Below the pieces are notes generated by a model. That model saw nothing but the letters and a program-made list of their open reading frames with translations. It did no database searches and was not told where the DNA came from. Position numbers and translations under genes: made by a program. This document shows positions 1-11,740 of a stretch of 64,000 nucleotides of DNA, one piece after another. Position 1 is the first letter of the stretch. Each line of letters starts with the position of its first letter. Source of the stretch: Oegoconia quadripuncta (lineage: Eukaryota > Arthropoda > Insecta > Lepidoptera > Autostichidae); NCBI GenBank assembly GCA_949316235.1, contig OX438750.1:20090865-20154864 (forward strand). The letters are read 5' to 3'.

Positions 1-486
1 CATCTACATACTTAGTTACTATACTAAAAAAAATATTACAAAAGTAATTATTTCTGCCAAACTCTGTGTTCATGCAAATGTACATGAACTGAAACACAAT
101 ATTTGTTAAACAGCTTTACTCTTACCTCTCCAATCATGCAGAACAGATAATTTAATTTTCCTTCAATCTACGTGTGTGTACACCCAACGTCAATAATTTT
201 TTAAACATTTTATTCTAACCCAATCTGCAAGGATTTTCTTTGTATATGGCGACCTTGTCACTTCCTCCATCGATGAAACTTTACAGTGTGATACAGTGCT
301 GTAATGTGGGCAAATAATAATCCAATAGTCGACAAATTTATTTTTGGATGATTTGTAAATCGTAATCTGTGAACTTTATCATATTACACTTTTCACTAAC
401 CTACCTGTAATGTACCTGTACCTTCACCTCTTCGTTGATTAAAATACTGAGTGTGGTTCGTGTTCGTAAACAATTGATATTTATAT
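1..486. other. AT-rich non-coding DNA
   Basis: No open frame of note, no repeat end and no splice context that I can recognise. Confidence 0.5.
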
Positions 487-655
487 TAAACTAGCTTTCC
501 CGCGATTTTGCTGTCGCGGAATCGTCGTCGAATTATCTTTGAGGATTTCAGATGTCGGGCTACCTCTTTAACACATTTCAATACGATTCAGCAGTTTTGG
601 TGTGAAGCCGGACAGACAGACATTCGCAGACTCGCATTTATAATATTAGTGTGGA
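487..655 (+). repeat. Lepidopteran interspersed repeat (actagctt...tataatattagt type)
   Basis: The segment opens with actagctttcccgcg and closes with gcatttataatattagt. In between it reads 'cgattcagcagttttggtgtgaa' in two blocks, followed by a gacagacagaca run. This layout is a very common dispersed repeat in moths and butterflies. A second, more diverged copy lies at about 39130-39315. No coding sequence is present. The class assignment (non-autonomous element or LINE-derived) is uncertain. Confidence 0.55.
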
Positions 656-1589
656 TATAAGATATATAATCCCAATATGCCTAATTGTGAGTTTTATTTG
701 ATTAAATCGTCTAACCTTGGGATCATACTTGCAAATAGAACTCAACAAAGTTAATATTCCCTCTTGTCTCTAGGAGCTCTTTTTTTGTTTTTGTGAGACT
801 TATATGTGACGCGTTGTTATGGACGCCATATTCGATCTATAATGTAGTTCCCCAAATAAACAAGTGTGACATACACGCGAATGCACAGAGGCCAAAGCGG
901 GTACGTAACTTTTCTTACGAAATTTTAAAGATGGGCTAAGAGGTAGGAGGTATCTTTCCCAAATTTGAGAATAATTAAAGTGAGTGTCAATCATAAAATT
1001 AACTATTTATTTATTTTCGAGAAACTGACAGTCGTTACATTATAATTATTTATAATATAAAGTAGAACAAAATAGTCATTGCATAAACAAAAATAGTCTC
1101 CACAAATAGTACTACTATGAGACAAATTTATGTGTCTTTCCGCTCAAGTATCAAACTGCGCAACAAAAGCCTCAGCATTATTCACAATCACCAGACAATT
1201 AGGCAAAATAATTAAGAAATTTAATTGTTTTGCCCGATTGAATATGCAAATATTCATACTGCCCGGGCATTACAATTAAAACCATATTAATCACTTTGCT
1301 CATCATAACATATATTATATAATATAATATATATTATTGAATCAATACCTACTTAGTAGGAAACCTGAAATGTTGTAAACTTCATCCTAAGATCATATTT
1401 CTATTGACCGTATAATACCTATCTAATTTATAAATTACTAACTAGATACCTGTGGTTCTTATCGACCCGACACTTGTTACCTACCACGGCAGACTAATAT
1501 TTTGCTTTCATAGCCCCGCCATATCATCACAAAACGTGTACCTATAAGCAGCTATTCAGAAAGTAGACTGACGTCACAGAGACAGAGCC
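656..1589. other. Non-coding DNA, nothing recognised
   Basis: AT-rich sequence with a short AT palindrome near 1313-1336. Nothing else is recognisable. Confidence 0.45.
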
Positions 1590-1870
1590 GGTATCTAAAA
1601 CCCCCCGCCTCTCCATCCACATCCTGCTTGCCGGCCCGGCTGCGGTGGTTGTCCCCTCCCCCCTCCCTTCTCTCCCCATACCCCGCTAGCTCCACACCGT
1701 TGCTGTTGCCTCGCTGTACGCCCCGGCCGTGCCGATGCCATGCCGTGCCGCTTCCATCCAACACACAGACGCAGTTGAGTCGAGTTTCACACGGAAACGG
1801 GTACGGCTAGCGCAGCCATGTTGTAAGAGAAACGTGGCAACGTCGCACCAGCCAGACATCGACCGATTTA
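1590..1870. other. GC- and CpG-rich island; possible promoter or 5' exon
   Basis: Base composition rises sharply against the AT-rich background, with C-rich tracts at 1655-1690 and many CpGs to about 1870. Short open frames on both strands have no recognisable domain and look compositional. In this genome such islands often mark 5' untranslated exons or promoters. It lies about 15 kb upstream of the spen exon on the same strand, so a 5' exon of that gene is one possibility, but nothing in the sequence proves it. Confidence 0.25.
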
Positions 1871-2870
1871 ATCACTGTGGTACATACATACATGCTGCTG
1901 ATTATATCTATCTCGTATAAAAATGTCTGTAAAATATGTACCTAACTTACCACTATAAATTTGTTTCATCCATTCATTGAACCCCGTTTTATTTATTATT
2001 ACGTATACTGTTTAATGTTTTATGTCTATTTACTGATGATATTCTTATAAAGAGAGTTTAACTACGGTGTTTAGAATTTCGGCTAGTTAAATAAAATGGG
2101 TAGGCAGGTACCTACCTACTTTAGTTGAGCATAATATAGGTTATCTATCCCCTAAACACGGTTCGTAGTACATTTCTCTAACATAGGTACCTATTTACAT
2201 CTATCATGGTTTTTCTTTGAACATTACAATAAAATGGTACCTACAGACAGAAGTTTTCTCTCGAACTAACGTGAATAAATATTTAATTACAAATCGCTAA
2301 ATAAAGTCAAGTTTTCTTGACAAAAAGGTAGGATCTAAAATATTTATAGCCACGAATGCTATTTTGGCAATTATAAACAGAGCAACAGACATTTATCTCT
2401 GCCGCGATTAATTTTCCACCGTCAATACTCAGTTTATGCGAGGTTTATAAAATATGGACTGAGTAAAGGCGATCGAGGAGGTGAAGTGCGGGTGGTGGGA
2501 GTTCCAAGGGCTCCTTACAGTAGTGTTTAGTAGTAAAGTGAGTCGAAGTGGCAACAGCGCAACTTTGTTCAAATCTAACCAAAGCGGCAACTACGCATTT
2601 TTTTGTAGTCTTGACTCGGTTGGTTGGTTGGCTTCATTTTGTTTGCTCTCTCGCATCATGTAGGTATGTCGACTCGCGACGTGTTTAAGTATTATACCGT
2701 ATGTATATGTAAAATGTATTATGATGAACAAAGATTCGCCTGATTACTAACACTTGCTAGGTAGGCGCAACTTTGTTCCATGATAGGTACCGTATAGTGG
2801 CGTATCGCTATAGTAGGTACGTATATAACGATAAATTTAGAAATATAATAGGTATAACTAATATTGCACT
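1871..2870. other. Non-coding DNA with a small GC-richer patch
   Basis: The patch at about 2460-2665 contains a gtgagt donor-like site at 2539, but the peptides on either side are unrecognised. The rest is AT-rich and featureless. Confidence 0.35.
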
Positions 2871-2952
2871 TTTATGTTACTTCAAAAGTCAAACAAGGCC
2901 AAATGTAGAGAAGTGTGGAAAAGACTCCACCGACAAGAGCATAGCTTTTAAA
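2871..2952 (+). pseudogene. LINE reverse transcriptase C-terminus, relic
   Basis: With one single-base frame change, this stretch reads a short peptide ending WKRLHRQEHSF-stop. It matches, almost residue for residue, the ends of the two LINE tails inside the palindrome at 57342-57489 and 58166-58312, which end WKNLHRQEHGS-stop. The shared pattern is K-A-x-x-R-E-x-W-K-x-L-H-R-Q-E-H. It is a 5'-truncated copy of the same non-LTR retrotransposon family. Only the extreme C-terminus survives and it has no function. Confidence 0.6.
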
Positions 2953-4085
2953 TTGAAGAGGAGTTACTTGGGACATTTTTTATGATATTGATGACTTACA
3001 CCTTATTTTGACTTTTTGCGATGTTTAACTGAAGTTTGTCGCCGTACATACATACATAAGTAGGTTTTATTAGTATTTCAATAAATGTATGTTAATAGTT
3101 GTGGTAATATATATTGTGAGAACCTACTTATACAGTCGTGGTTAACATATTTGGGATTTATGGATAAAACGTATTGTTTAAGTCCCTGCATTGGTTAAAT
3201 GAATTGGATATAACACAATGGTTATTATGTAATCCTATTCAAGTATGGTACGGTATAAAGTATGTATCTTTGCTAGCAGTGCATTACCTAGTTATTGAAA
3301 AAAAAAAAACTAAATAAATCTATAAATATCGTAATAAATAATTCAGCTCCATGCTGTGCAGTTGCTCTCTGGTCATCCAGTTAAGAACATTAAAAGGGCT
3401 GTGTTCGAGTTTTTAAAAATTAAAAAGTTTATTTAACCGTTTTTCTATTCACATTATTTCAATTATACATATTTTCTTTCATTGTCATTTTTACAATAAA
3501 AATTAGAGCTGATGCGACAATGCGCATAGTAATGAAATTAGTTTTTGTCAACGTGCATGATCATGCTGCAAAACAGCACGTTATTTAAATTGTCCAAAAA
3601 TATAATAATAAATAAATAAAACGTTAATTTTGAGTTTCTTTTAGAGTTACATATTTCACACACTTCTACCAAACTATAAATAGTTTATGGGCAGAAAATA
3701 TACTCCCTTCCTTTTAATATTCTTACAATGTATGTAAACTGTATGGTTTACAATGCTGTGCAATTTTTCAAAATACGCACCTAATTATTACAACTGAAAG
3801 ATATTATACATATTGGACCTATTCTACTGAGAATTTACATTTCTTTTATCAGATGGTAAACAATTAGTACGGCGTCTTGCAAAAAATAGAATAACAAAAT
3901 AAACAAATAACTTAATAGAGAGACAATAATAAACTTTGGGACTGATTTTCGTGACTTGGATTGAAGGTATTCTTGATCAACACAAATACAGATAAATATT
4001 ACAGGAAACGATGGTGTGTTCTGCCGAAGAAACTCTCTGTTATACTTATAATATATTATTATTATTTATGTGTCTGTGTCGAACT
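2953..4085. other. Non-coding DNA, nothing recognised
   Basis: AT-rich sequence with a poly(A) tract near 3300. No coding or repeat boundary was seen. Confidence 0.45.
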
Positions 4086-5258
4086 GGGGGCCTACAATCA
4101 CCTCTTATAGCAATATTACAGTAATATTACTTTGGAAATTCGTACCCCGACCGCCTTAAAACAAGCTTATTATAATATTGTTTTGTTAAGCAGTTTTGTG
4201 ACGTCACCGCTGAATCATTCGCTCAATTCGTACCATCATCGTTGTTTAACGGTCGTTTGACAGCTAGTAATATTGCTCAAACGTCAAATTTTACAATCTT
4301 AAAAAAGTTAGTCTCTTGTGATGGATTTATTATTGTTTTAGTGGTATAAGGATAATAAACCGTTATTTTCGCTTAAAAAAGTAAGTGGATGTGTTTTTCA
4401 CAATAACTCTTTATAAATACATTGTGTTCATTGCGTAAACCGATAAGAAATACATTAAATGTGATGTGGTTTTAGATGGCCAATGATTACGAATTATTCG
4501 AGTTTCTGGAAGACGATGCCGCAGAGGATTTGTCGGAGAAGATGCAACGTCGAAGGCGATTACGTGAAGAATGTAATCCCTTCGATATTGACGAAGCTGA
4601 ATTTGTTCGACGAGTTCTTTGTCTAGGATGCTTGCTTATTCTATAAATGCACAAAAATCACTAAAACATTAGTTTGTATTTACTTCTAGTCGCCATAATA
4701 TAAATTCTATAAAACCAGTAAAAAATAATTTCAAACAAATAAAAATTTTATACCAAGATTATGAAATTAAGAAAGCGCCGCGCTTATTACTTTGACACAA
4801 TGTTTCATTTTACGGAACGACACCGGCGGCGGGAGCAGCGTTACTTCACATTTAATTTACGCTTTCTTGCATTACTTCAAGAAAATGTATATTTAAATTT
4901 ATATATGCATAAATATAAAAAACTTTTATTTCTAATTAAGCATTTCAACAATAAAAATATGAACATAAACGACAAAAATCATGCACAATATTTAAATAAT
5001 TGCGTATACCGGAACGCTATTATTATTCGAGGTGTGAAAGTGATAACGCTATACAAAGGTATAACGTTGTCTCGTTCTTCTGACTGCAAGGAATAGACAA
5101 ATCATTCGTTCTTTCCCGTCTCTAAGCAGGAGTAAAACAATATTGTTTTGTATTATCGCTAGATGATCGCGGTACGAATTTGAGTAATATTACTTTAACA
5201 TTGAAACAAAACGTTCCTGAAACATGATGGTTTTTAAAATGATCGTTGTAGGCCCCCT
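4086..5258 (+). mobile_element. PIF/Harbinger-like DNA transposon relic
   Basis: The ends are inverted: gggggcctacaa at 4086-4097 and ttgtaggccccc at 5247-5258. Matching sub-terminal blocks follow inside, including gtaatattac with attcgtacc, and aatattgttttg. The element therefore spans 1173 bp. It contains the start of a Harbinger-type nuclease at 4476-4646, but the catalytic part is missing. A 3-bp target duplication typical of the superfamily was not clear. Identification rests on the inverted ends plus the N-terminal peptide. Confidence 0.55.
4476..4646 (+). pseudogene. Harbinger-type transposase N-terminal fragment (56 aa)
   Basis: An ATG-initiated frame of 56 codons. It starts with an acidic leader (ELFEFLEDDAAEDL), then a basic run RRRRLR, then NPFDIDEAEFVRRVLCL. 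The order acidic leader, Arg cluster, N-P-F and (D/E)EF-x-R-R is what HARBI1-like nucleases show before their DDE core. The frame stops at TAA right after this, so the nuclease domain is absent. It lies inside an element with matching inverted ends, which supports the call. It is non-functional as a transposase. Confidence 0.5.
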
Positions 5259-7349
5259 GTATACTAAATTGTACTGCACTAATTAGAATGTTGTTTAAAT
5301 TAGTAATAGAGATGAGTTTGTGTCTGTAATTAGTTTATATTTTTTCACATGTTTCTAGTTTTCCAGAAAGCAAATAGGTACGCAACAATGGCCTCATAAC
5401 GTTTCCGTTAAATTTAAGTTTATTACAGCCATTACCCGTTTTACTACATGTATGTATATCTAGGACAATAGTGTCATAATACCGCTTAGTAAACAAGTTA
5501 CACTTACTAGAAGACAACTCTTCTTGAAACTAAAAAAGATTTTATTAGGCCCGCCCTAAATGGAGTTACGCGTCATGCTTATTTCGTATCGAAACCATAC
5601 GGTGCCAATTTGCAGAGAGGGAGCTAGAACGGGAAGCCGAAGAAGTGTTAACTTTCTTCTTTCACACATCTCCGAGTTAGCAGGTTAAAAAAAGATGCAT
5701 TTGCATGTCAAAGCCTAAACAGAGAATGCCTACACTATTTTGTTTCTTGTCTTTTTCGTACGTAAAAAATATAAATCTTTATGAGTACCAATCAAGCAGT
5801 AATACGCATACCTTATTAATATCGATAATGAAAAATAAAATATTTTTAGTAGACGATTTATTTATTACCCATAAACAAACTGTTTTAACAACAAAAATAT
5901 TGTAATTCCTGTAGCAATAGGGTGTTGATGTCACCATCGGAAACCTAATGTTACACAATAAATTTTAATGAAACCACTAGGTATTTATTTATATATATAT
6001 TTAAACAATTACAAATCTACCTTTTTTAGAACAAGTTAAAGGAAACAAAGTACCTAACAAACGATACAAAAAATTAACTATTGCAAACATAAAAGAAAAC
6101 CTATATAATCTATGTAATGAATATGAGATGAGATAATCCAAGATTCAAAATATCCGTCTTTACGAACTGCCTGTAAAATTAAAAATACAAAGATTTACGT
6201 ATCCATATAGTATTATGATTGTTAAAATCAAGCGTTTCATTACTCACGAAAGAAATATCATTCCATAAGCCTGTAGGTAAATGTTTGGTTGTGCGATGAT
6301 TTATGCACAATTCACTATTGCACTATTTTATTTTGCAAAGAACACATAAAATAATGGGAGCGCAAGTGCCAATGTCGCTACAAACAACCTCTCAATTATT
6401 TGAAGGAAAAGTGAGAATGTGTGTGTGTGTGTGTCATACAAAATTGTCTCTCAGACGGCACCCATGATATGATTACTGTCAGGCACTGCATTCACAACAC
6501 TGCACATCCCAGGTTATGTATACCTAACCAAATCATACTCGAAGCTGCGTCCAAGAATTGGCATCGCGAACTTCCTGGCCAAAGTCCTGTATTGATGTTT
6601 GAGAGTATTTTTTTTTTTTTTATTAAAAACTGGTTTCGCGTTTGGCTACAATCTCTTGGAATTATTTGTATTTATATTGGTTAGACAGATTCTTGATCTT
6701 CATTACGTAGTAGGTTGCCCTTATTTTGGGGGACAATTTCGTACGTTAACAAATAACTTCTCGTACCGTTCGGATACGAGATTATCAAAAATTTATAAAT
6801 TTGCCTATTGAGGCAAAATATAAATTAATTCGATTTCTTTATTGTTTTCAACTTACCCTCACAGTTCTCACTTAATGGGATAATGAGCGCTAAAGTTTAA
6901 GGGTAAGGATAATTATAAATGACAGTCTTAAAGAAGTGAAGTCGGTTGAATATTTAAATTCGTTAGATATCTCCTCCCGCGCTTCCCTCGCATAAAACTC
7001 CTATAATTCTTCTAAAATTCCTGAGTCCATGAGTGGTTGGCTCTGCAACGAAACGTGGTTGAAGAGGGCGGCGAGTTGTGTGCCGGCGATTATGGTTTTA
7101 TATTCCAAATTGACACGGTAATTGTGCCTGGTTCATTCATATGTCAGGAATATCAACAATGTGTTTGTGTGTGCTCCAGGTACCTTCCAATATAGTAAAA
7201 ATACAAACTTTGTAGAAAGTTTGTCTATATAGGTAATATATTTACCTGCAAGTGGATTTACTTACAGATATCGTATTGCTAATTGAAGATTATTTGCAAA
7301 AACTAAAGGTTGCGGACGAATTTGCGGTTACAGCTAGATAATAATAATT
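5259..7349. other. Non-coding DNA with a (GT)n microsatellite
   Basis: A short GT repeat lies at about 6418-6436. The open frames around 6421-6811 are simple-sequence artefacts with a poly(T) run. No gene was recognised. Confidence 0.45.
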
Positions 7350-7540
7350 ATTTCGGACACTTTGACTAATTATCTAATCCCAAACTAGGCTAAGCTTCTG
7401 GATAACGGATAAACTTATATAAATAAACATCGATGACTGCAATAAATGTTGTTATTCATCACAGAAACATTTACTTTTAGCGGGATTTGAACCTGCAACC
7501 GTTAATTTCGAAGGCAGGGTAACCCACCAGACCAGATTTC
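7350..7540 (-). repeat. tRNA-derived SINE, minus strand
   Basis: On the minus strand a Pol III B box reads ggttcaaatccc (plus-strand gggatttgaacc at about 7481), preceded by a degraded A-box region. The downstream body ends with a block whose plus-strand reading is ggacactttgactaattat followed by ctaatcccaaactaggc. The copies at 24507-24705, 62092-62367 and 63850-63920 share these blocks, so this is one dispersed SINE family and not a tRNA gene. Confidence 0.7.
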
Positions 7541-7910
7541 TTTGCTCACAACAAAGTAAGCAAAGAAATCGTCGATCATGTTCGAGGCATCGAAAATCTG
7601 CATTATTATTTATTAAAAATCTGTATTATGATATTTTCCTAGTTTTAGAATAGACATTAGTATGTGTGACATGTTATGTTGTGTTTGTAATCAATGTATT
7701 ATATATTTTTTTATCTCTATGTTTGTTTCTATGTATATACATGTTTCTTTGTTCCTGCATGTTCGCTTAGGCGTGTAGTTATGATTGAAGAAAATTTAAG
7801 CTGTGGAAGAAAGATTCATGTCTATCGGGAAGTCTCGATTTTCTATCACCAATTAGTCGGAAATTTTACCGATAACAAATAACTACCTATAAAACATTGT
7901 CGCGAGTTAG

Positions 7911-8228
7911 GATCTGATGACATGGTGTTTACGAGCTTGAATCTTTTCTACATAGAACTCTATTCTACTTACTAAGTAGAACAACTGTTCTACTTGACAA
8001 AATACGTGCGTTCTCTTGAAAATCTCAGCTCGTAGACACCCTGTATAATATTGAATGTCCGTCTATCTTCCACAGACAGATCTGATGACAGGGTGTTTAC
8101 GAGCTTGAATCTTTTCAATATTGAGTTGTTCTGCTTGACAAAATATTGATACGTGCCCCCCCTGGACAATCTAAGCTCATAGACACTGTATCATATTGAA
8201 TGTCCGCTCTGTCTATCTTCCACAGACA
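7911..8228. repeat. Tandemly duplicated short inverted-repeat element (mariner-type MITE)
   Basis: Two adjacent units, 7911-8078 and 8079-8228, both start gatctgatgaca and end in cttccacagaca. Each contains inverted ends of the form ggtgtttacgagcttga and cagctcgtagacaccctgt. The cagggtgt termini resemble mariner/Tc1 MITEs. The duplication covers the element plus flanking DNA, so it arose by segmental tandem duplication and not by two insertions. Confidence 0.65.
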
Positions 8229-8394
8229 ACCTGACAGTTCGTCTTAATTTAAAAAATTGATGCAAGAAGTACCAACACCTACCAAACAACCTGCTAGCAT
8301 ATTTTGTTTTTGCGGACACCATGTTGAATTTTTAACATAAAATGTATCCTATGACACTTTAGGGATCAAGACGGATTGAATGACACCTTACAAT

Positions 8395-8500
8395 TCAAAA
8401 TTGGTCGAGCCGTTTAGGCTACAGGAGGTAACATAGAAATCTACATACTTGCACACATACATATGAAAAACATAACCCTCCCTTTTTTGGCCAACGCATA
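8395..8500 (+). repeat. 3' end of a dispersed repeat
   Basis: The text gtcgagccgtttaggctac, then a run of acatac units, then aaaacataaccctcc is a familiar end of a lepidopteran dispersed repeat. It has no coding content. Confidence 0.35.
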
Positions 8501-8615
8501 AAAAGTGGTTTCAGTACTCTCAGTCAAATGAGTTAAATACTAGATTTTATTTACCTGTTCACTGACACGATACTTCTGAGATTGAATAGTTTACAAAATA
8601 ATCAAATGCCTCTTC

Positions 8616-8749
8616 AGGTGGTTTCAGACTACGCTATAATATATATATGTATTTTATAGAACCTGTCCATAAAAAATTATGCTTAGCGATATTGTTGTGC
8701 TTATAAAATATGTACTATATGTTATAGCGTAGTTACTCCGAAACCACCT
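8616..8749. mobile_element. Short inverted-repeat element (MITE), 134 bp
   Basis: The left arm starts aggtggtttcagactacgct. The right arm ends agcgtagttactccgaaaccacct, split here as agcgtagttactcc plus gaaaccacct. The arms pair over about 50 bases around a short AT-rich centre that also contains inverted tataaaatatgta. There is no coding capacity. Confidence 0.7.
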
Positions 8750-9058
8750 TTTTCTTTGCGGGTGGTGTAATGGGTATATAGTGATAATAAGGACAATAAG
8801 GCAAAATTGGTGCTAAATCCACTTGAATCATAATCGTTGCTCTAAACACATTACCTTAAGTTTATATTTTGACAGTAGTATTCTAATCAGTCCTTTAAAT
8901 CAAATGTTATTAAGTGACAAATGATCATCTAGTCATGAGAGCCTGACTATCTAGTCATGGTAATACGGTGACAATTGGGCAATATTATGACATCTTGTTG
9001 ACATTATAGTGATAAGCTATTCTGGAGCCCAGTCATCGTCATCTTCTTGCCCTGGGCC

Positions 9059-9115
9059 CGCAGTCTCGACATAGATAGCAACCGATTTCGGTCGTTAAGA
9101 GGCTGACAGCAGCCA
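9059..9115 (-). repeat. SINE-like fragment, family 2
   Basis: Reverse complement of a block that also occurs at 13191-13247 on the plus strand. Shared core: ttaacgaccgaaatcggt, then gctatctatgtcgaga and a gcggg run. Two copies in opposite orientations show dispersal. The tRNA origin is only suspected. Confidence 0.5.
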
Positions 9116-9713
9116 ATTGCGTTGAAAGATTATCATTTTTTGTAAAGCATATAGCTCGTATCATTATAAAAAAAGTTATAGGTAAAATTGATCATATTTC
9201 TGACATGATTCATGTTTTCAAAACATAATTACACAATCTTCTCTCGATAGAATTTAATTGCAAAGTAGCATCTAAAAATGCATGACATCTTATTTTTCTC
9301 AGATATGCATTCACTAACATAAATGATATTTTGTACAATATTGTGTCGTATATGTTACTAAAACAAATTCATGTTTTAGATTTTCAATAATGCGTCTATT
9401 TTAATTGAAATAATTAATTTTGTGATTTGCACTTACGCCCTATAATTCTAAGTAACGCTTTCTCTGTTACTCGTACTCAATGCGACAGTGATCGCTTAGG
9501 CGCGTTGCTGGATGGACCTGTGTTGTGCGCTGAGACGCTCTCCCAAATATTCGAACTTTTTTTCATATTCATATTCAGGACTTTCTTTTTCTTGTTTTGT
9601 TTATTTAATTAGGGTAAAATTTTGTATGTGTGTAAATAATTTTATTTATTAGGTAGGTAATCACAGTTGTAAATAAATAAGTTGGTAAAGTTAATAATAG
9701 AAAATGGACTCGA

Positions 9714-11740
9714 AAAAAAAACAAAACCGAAGAAACGGCAATATAAAAGAAATCAGAAACACATGATGGAGGTTGTAAAGTAAGTATAATAAAATATTAT
9801 ATCTCTTTTTAATTAATTAAGTATGTACATGAAACACCAAATTTATAAAACGCAACCATAATTATGTTTTCACTATTTTGTAGTTGCGTCTACTGATACG
9901 GGATGTATAGGTACCTTTTTTCGTCACCGCTTATGTAAGACGTTTGGCTCAGTCGACTTGGGCTTGTCGCTTGAATTTCGTCGTGCTGGATCGATCCCAG
10001 TACTTTTCTTGTCTTTTTTATTTTATTTGCTTTTATTTATTGTATGTCTAAATAAATCCTGTAATCTTTTTTTACATGTCTAAGTGATATTTATCAAAAA
10101 TTTCATTTTTGTGCATGGCTGTGTACTCATTATATATTCCTAGGTGCTGACGTACTACAATTCTTTGATTTTCAGTTCTAAAAATCATTTGGGCCCTGAA
10201 GAGTCATCAACCGGACTTGTTTTGCAAGAGTGAGTAAAATTATTATTTTTACCAGTATCTAGGATTTCTGAAATAGATAATAGGCAATATTGTTATTTTT
10301 GACCAAAAACAAACCTTGTCGAAAGAAATATGTAAAGGTCATCATAAAACAAAAGCATAACTTTGAGATTTTTATAAAATGATTGCCAATGGGACATATA
10401 ATAAAAATTATATAAAAAAAAACAAATAAATTCCTTTCAACCGCTAAAATAATCTATTGAGAATTACCATAGACTTACGAAAATCACAGATTCGGCCATC
10501 ATACTATATAAGGTCTAACAAAATTAACCCGACAAACGTTGCAGAGTGTATGTATAGGATGTACCTATTACGAAAAAAATAAAAAATAAAACATTAAAGT
10601 TAACAGATTTTATTCAAAAAGTTTTCCTGAAGTGTTTCAATAATATTATCTTTTAATGACAGGTACGACATTGAGGCACAAGGTGTTCAGAAAAAAAAAA
10701 GATGAAGAGGTATGTACTAACTAATGGCTTAGTAACCTGAATGGTCAACTAAATGTCAAACTAACGTCAAATGCGCTATATAATATATGAAATAAAAGAC
10801 AAAAACTAATTCCTGACTACGGAAAATATGACTAAAAAGTATTTTGTTCGTGATGACCGCCTTATTGTCTTGTTTTTTGAGAAACACTTAGGCCAAAGAC
10901 GAAATAATAATAATAATGGGCCGTAGTCGGTAAAAATAATATTAACTAATAAAATAATAACGAAAGTTTTCTGTTTCAGACTTATCAGATTACAAGTGAT
11001 CAGAATACGGAATAAGAAATCTGCATCTGTCGGCGGTTTGTAGCCAACTCGCATTTTTATAAAAAATTGCAAGAAATTTGAACGGACCTCTTGGCTGTAA
11101 TCTGAATACTATCGATTTAATAAACGAAAAACAAGATGGGCTCATCTCTAAATTTACTTTCGTGTGTAGAATGTGCAATTTAAAGTTTCATATAGAAAAT
11201 GATTATCCGGAGGATGATTACTTAGATGTCAATAGTTGTGCCATAGCAGGCATAATATCTATTGGTGGTGGTCATTCACATTTGAAAGAGTTTTCTACGG
11301 CAATAAATCTACCTCTTATTTCAAATAAAAAATACCAAACCCAACATGACGTTCTGTCCAGAAATTGGCAAAGGGTTGCTCAAGAAACTATGAAGAAAGC
11401 AGGGGAAAAAGAAAGAAATTTTGCGATAGCAGAAGGAAGCCTTAGGAAAAACGGTATACCGATAATTGATGTGATTGCTGATGGATACCGAATGGATGGA
11501 ACCGAAACTGAAAGGGTACTACGGCTTGAAAAAAATGCCTCACGGAACGCAATTTCGCGTTCCCAGGAGACGCCCGAAGCTCGCCGAGTACGTCTAGTAG
11601 CTATGAAAGATTACGTTAAATCACGTATTCGCCAGGAAACTCCAGAACAGAACGAGCATAGACTCGGTTTTATACACGATCGGCTTGCCGAGGAGTCCGC
11701 TGAGCAGCGTGAGCGCAGGCACGGCCTTATAATCACGTAA
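9714..11740 (+). pseudogene. Mutator-like (MULE) transposase gene relic with charged-repeat tail
   Basis: Possible exons at 9714-9779 (donor GTAAGT) and 10176-10229 (acceptor ttttcag, donor GTGAGT) precede an open stretch that runs to the stop at 11738-11740. From residue 1 at 11078 the reading shows a CxxC pair (CRMC), then AIAGIISIGGGHSHLKEF, then a long helix and GIPIIDVIADG. This is the order found in arthropod Mutator-like transposase-domain proteins, and the D-V-I-A-D-G segment would carry a catalytic Asp. The family continuation is missing after it. About 80 residues of Arg/Glu-rich repeats (ETPEARRVRL, ETPEQNEHRL) follow instead. In-frame stops lie upstream of 11060. Non-functional; the join may reflect element rearrangement. 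Confidence 0.55.
9945..10010 (+). repeat. Possible tRNA-like SINE head
   Basis: tggctcagtcgac resembles an A box, and ggatcgatccc 43 bases later resembles a B box. No cloverleaf can be closed convincingly, so I do not call a tRNA. Confidence 0.25.

Noticed and set aside
4761..5096. 111-codon frame inside the Harbinger-like element, considered as its second protein
   Set aside because: No Myb-like motif; composition is that of AT-rich chance frames.
6421..6811. Two overlapping plus-strand frames
   Set aside because: Built on a GT microsatellite and a poly(T) run; hydrophobic stretches are translation of simple sequence.
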